Origin: Pseudomonadota bacterium
Lineage (GTDB): Bacteria; Pseudomonadota; Gammaproteobacteria; Burkholderiales; Thiobacillaceae
Assembly (NCBI GenBank): GCA_021836225.1
Contig: JAKBJA010000117.1
Coordinates: 124,001-188,000, forward strand
DNA: 64,000 nucleotides
Direction: 5' to 3'
The position numbers and the translations under genes were made by a program. Numbering within the stretch: the stretch's first letter is position 1; every line of letters begins with the position of its first letter. Shown here one piece after another: positions 63,801 to 64,000 of this stretch. The notes below the pieces were generated by a model. That model saw only the letters and a list, made by a program, of their open reading frames with translations. It made no database searches and was not told the DNA's origin.

Positions 63801-64000
63801 CGACCTGCCAGCCCGCCTTGTCGAGCCGGGTCAGGAAATGCGGCAGCGCGCTGTAGCCGAGCCGCACGTCGTACGGACCCTGACCCGGATAGCGGATGCG
63901 GTCGGAGGGCCCCGGCCGGATTTGCCAGGTCATTTTCTGCGCGGCCTTGGCGAGGTATTTCGCCTCCAGTGCCGACGACAGCAACTCGTAGGCGATGAGG
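60847..64000 (-). CDS. Large GT51 transglycosylase/penicillin-binding protein, N-terminus cut by window edge
   Basis: At least 1050 residues are visible. The GT51 part (NSLLYIENRELL, GGSTLPTQIEKYRHS, KKTVMAYLNTVPLAAAPRFGEVNGIGDG in pieces) is followed by a transpeptidase-like domain with GGKTGTGDHRFETYG, where KTGT matches the KTG box. The C-terminal tail is Pro-rich (PPKPAPETATAPAPKPVPVVP), probably a flexible region. An SxxK motif is not obvious: candidates such as LGSTAKLR would fit. It probably builds or remodels peptidoglycan. The frame stays open past 64000. Confidence 0.82.
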   Translation of the reverse strand, partial: LIAYELLSSALEAKYLAKAAQKMTWQIRPGPSDRIRYPGQGPYDVRLGYSALPHFLTRLDKAGWQVDQQAKISIQMARASDLGLFLPYHEKDQAGLSLLDSDGKPLYQARHPTRVYHRFDEIPKVLVNSLLYIENRELLTEQYPTRNPAVEWDRLAEALMEKGISLIDTHRNVPGGSTLPTQIEKYRHSSEGLTSSMSEKLRQMATASLRAYLDGPNTLPMRKKTVMAYLNTVPLAAAPRFGEVNGIGDGLWAWYGLDFAELNRILEKTPRAGEAAYASALKHVLSLIIAERRPSYYLATNRKALDALTDDHLDLLANAHVISRELADRAKQVRLRSTNQRVDPPAPRFVDQKAVNAQRIRLAQLLGESRLYDLDRLDLQVNTTINQPAQKIVSTYLQSLAHPEAAAASGLIGFRLLKPDNAFGKVIYSFTLYEKTPLGNVLRVQADNLNQPFDINSQARLDLGSTAKLRTLVTYLQIISNLYDDYRTLDAKVLRQKAQPQRDVLSQWVAATLLSQPGIKRDALLDAAMGRQYSAAREMFFTGGGLHDFVNFDASDNGRVMDVWEATKNSVNLVYIRIMRDIVRHYASATPGAAARILEDANNPLRQTYLMRFVDQEGRLFIHRFYQNHQNQTPAQMADDLYARVRANPRRFTSVYRYLEPQAGFEAYVAALHANVPASAGLSPKILQSLYKTHAPDAYNLADRGYVTQIHPLELWVVKSLRAAPKTTLSALYDQGTDVRREVYNWLFKTSRKNAQDIRIQSLLEVEAFEGLLRDWKRLGYPFDNITPSYATAIGASGDRPAALAELMGILVNDGVRAPTVSLTGMHFAANTPYDTRLSLKPPKGERLIPVEVAQTVRRALARVVEGGTAGRLAGALKDPAGQPITMGGKTGTGDHRFETYGKGGQLIDSRVVSRSATFVFYLGDRYFGTLTAVVEGEQAGQYGFTSSLTAQMLKTLLPQLQPHLYPESAVPPKPAPETATAPAPKPVPVVPHVPVKEKPDDTTSRADPVVKQPPTQGGFPEDLEPNVVLPVPITPAAPASNSSSPAPAP

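Overview
The window comes from a high-GC betaproteobacterial sulfur chemolithotroph, most likely a Thiobacillus close to T. thioparus. The evidence is a complete sulfur-oxidation type dsr operon (dsrABEFHCMKLJOPNR plus cysG), a thiocyanate hydrolase operon in the T. thioparus order (scnB-scnA-scnC plus the P15K activator gene), cyanase, and housekeeping genes of betaproteobacterial type. No tRNA, rRNA, CRISPR array or intact insertion sequence was found.

Layout. 1-2.4 kb: a two-reverse-transcriptase antiphage locus (DRT type 3-like, second gene cut by the window edge) with less GC-rich DNA beside it. 2.4-10.6 kb: a secreted repeat protein with a PEP-CTERM-like tail, mtgA, aroE, a rhodanese, then the nitrogen-control block glnA, a DUF4124 gene, ntrB, ntrC and grxD. 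glnA has a textbook NtrC/sigma-54 promoter. 10.6-13.7 kb: an HPr-rel-A type cassette (nucleotidyltransferase, HprK-related kinase, PqqD-like protein, Tat-type exported GYWK protein) behind a candidate sigma-54 promoter. 13.7-20.7 kb: a long minus-strand run: prmC, prfA, hemA, a TauD-like oxygenase, an unrecognised gene, a mercaptopyruvate-type sulfurtransferase, a cysteine-free DsrC paralogue (RspA type), a Cas6/Cmx6-like protein and a 73-residue protein. 21.1-35.3 kb: the dsr operon, divergent from that run. 35.5-40.2 kb: pyruvate:ferredoxin oxidoreductase and a dihydroorotate-dehydrogenase-like gene. 40.2-46.1 kb: K+ channel, two-component system, PhzF-like gene, outer-membrane protein, GlcF-like iron-sulfur protein. 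46.4-47.5 kb: a DUF1348 gene and TetR regulator under a perfect 28-bp operator. 47.7-60.6 kb: the cyanate/thiocyanate island. 60.8-64 kb: a large cell-wall transglycosylase (partial).

How the genes work together. The thiocyanate island holds a CynR-like LysR regulator, a CbiM-like cobalt-uptake membrane protein, cyanase, a methyltransferase, cobalt-dependent thiocyanate hydrolase and its activator, a four-gene ABC importer with two different permeases, and a DsrE-TusA-sulfide:quinone reductase-like-DUF1641 set. A conserved element (23 identical bases plus a partly conserved second block at the same spacing) lies in the cynR/cbiM divergent region and again upstream of scnB, which suggests one regulon for anion import, cobalt supply, hydrolysis and handling of released sulfur. 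Sulfide or sulfane sulfur made there could feed the dsr system in the same window, which supplies sulfur trafficking (DsrEFH, DsrC), the siroheme sulfite reductase, its membrane complex (DsrMKJOP), DsrL and siroheme synthesis (CysG).
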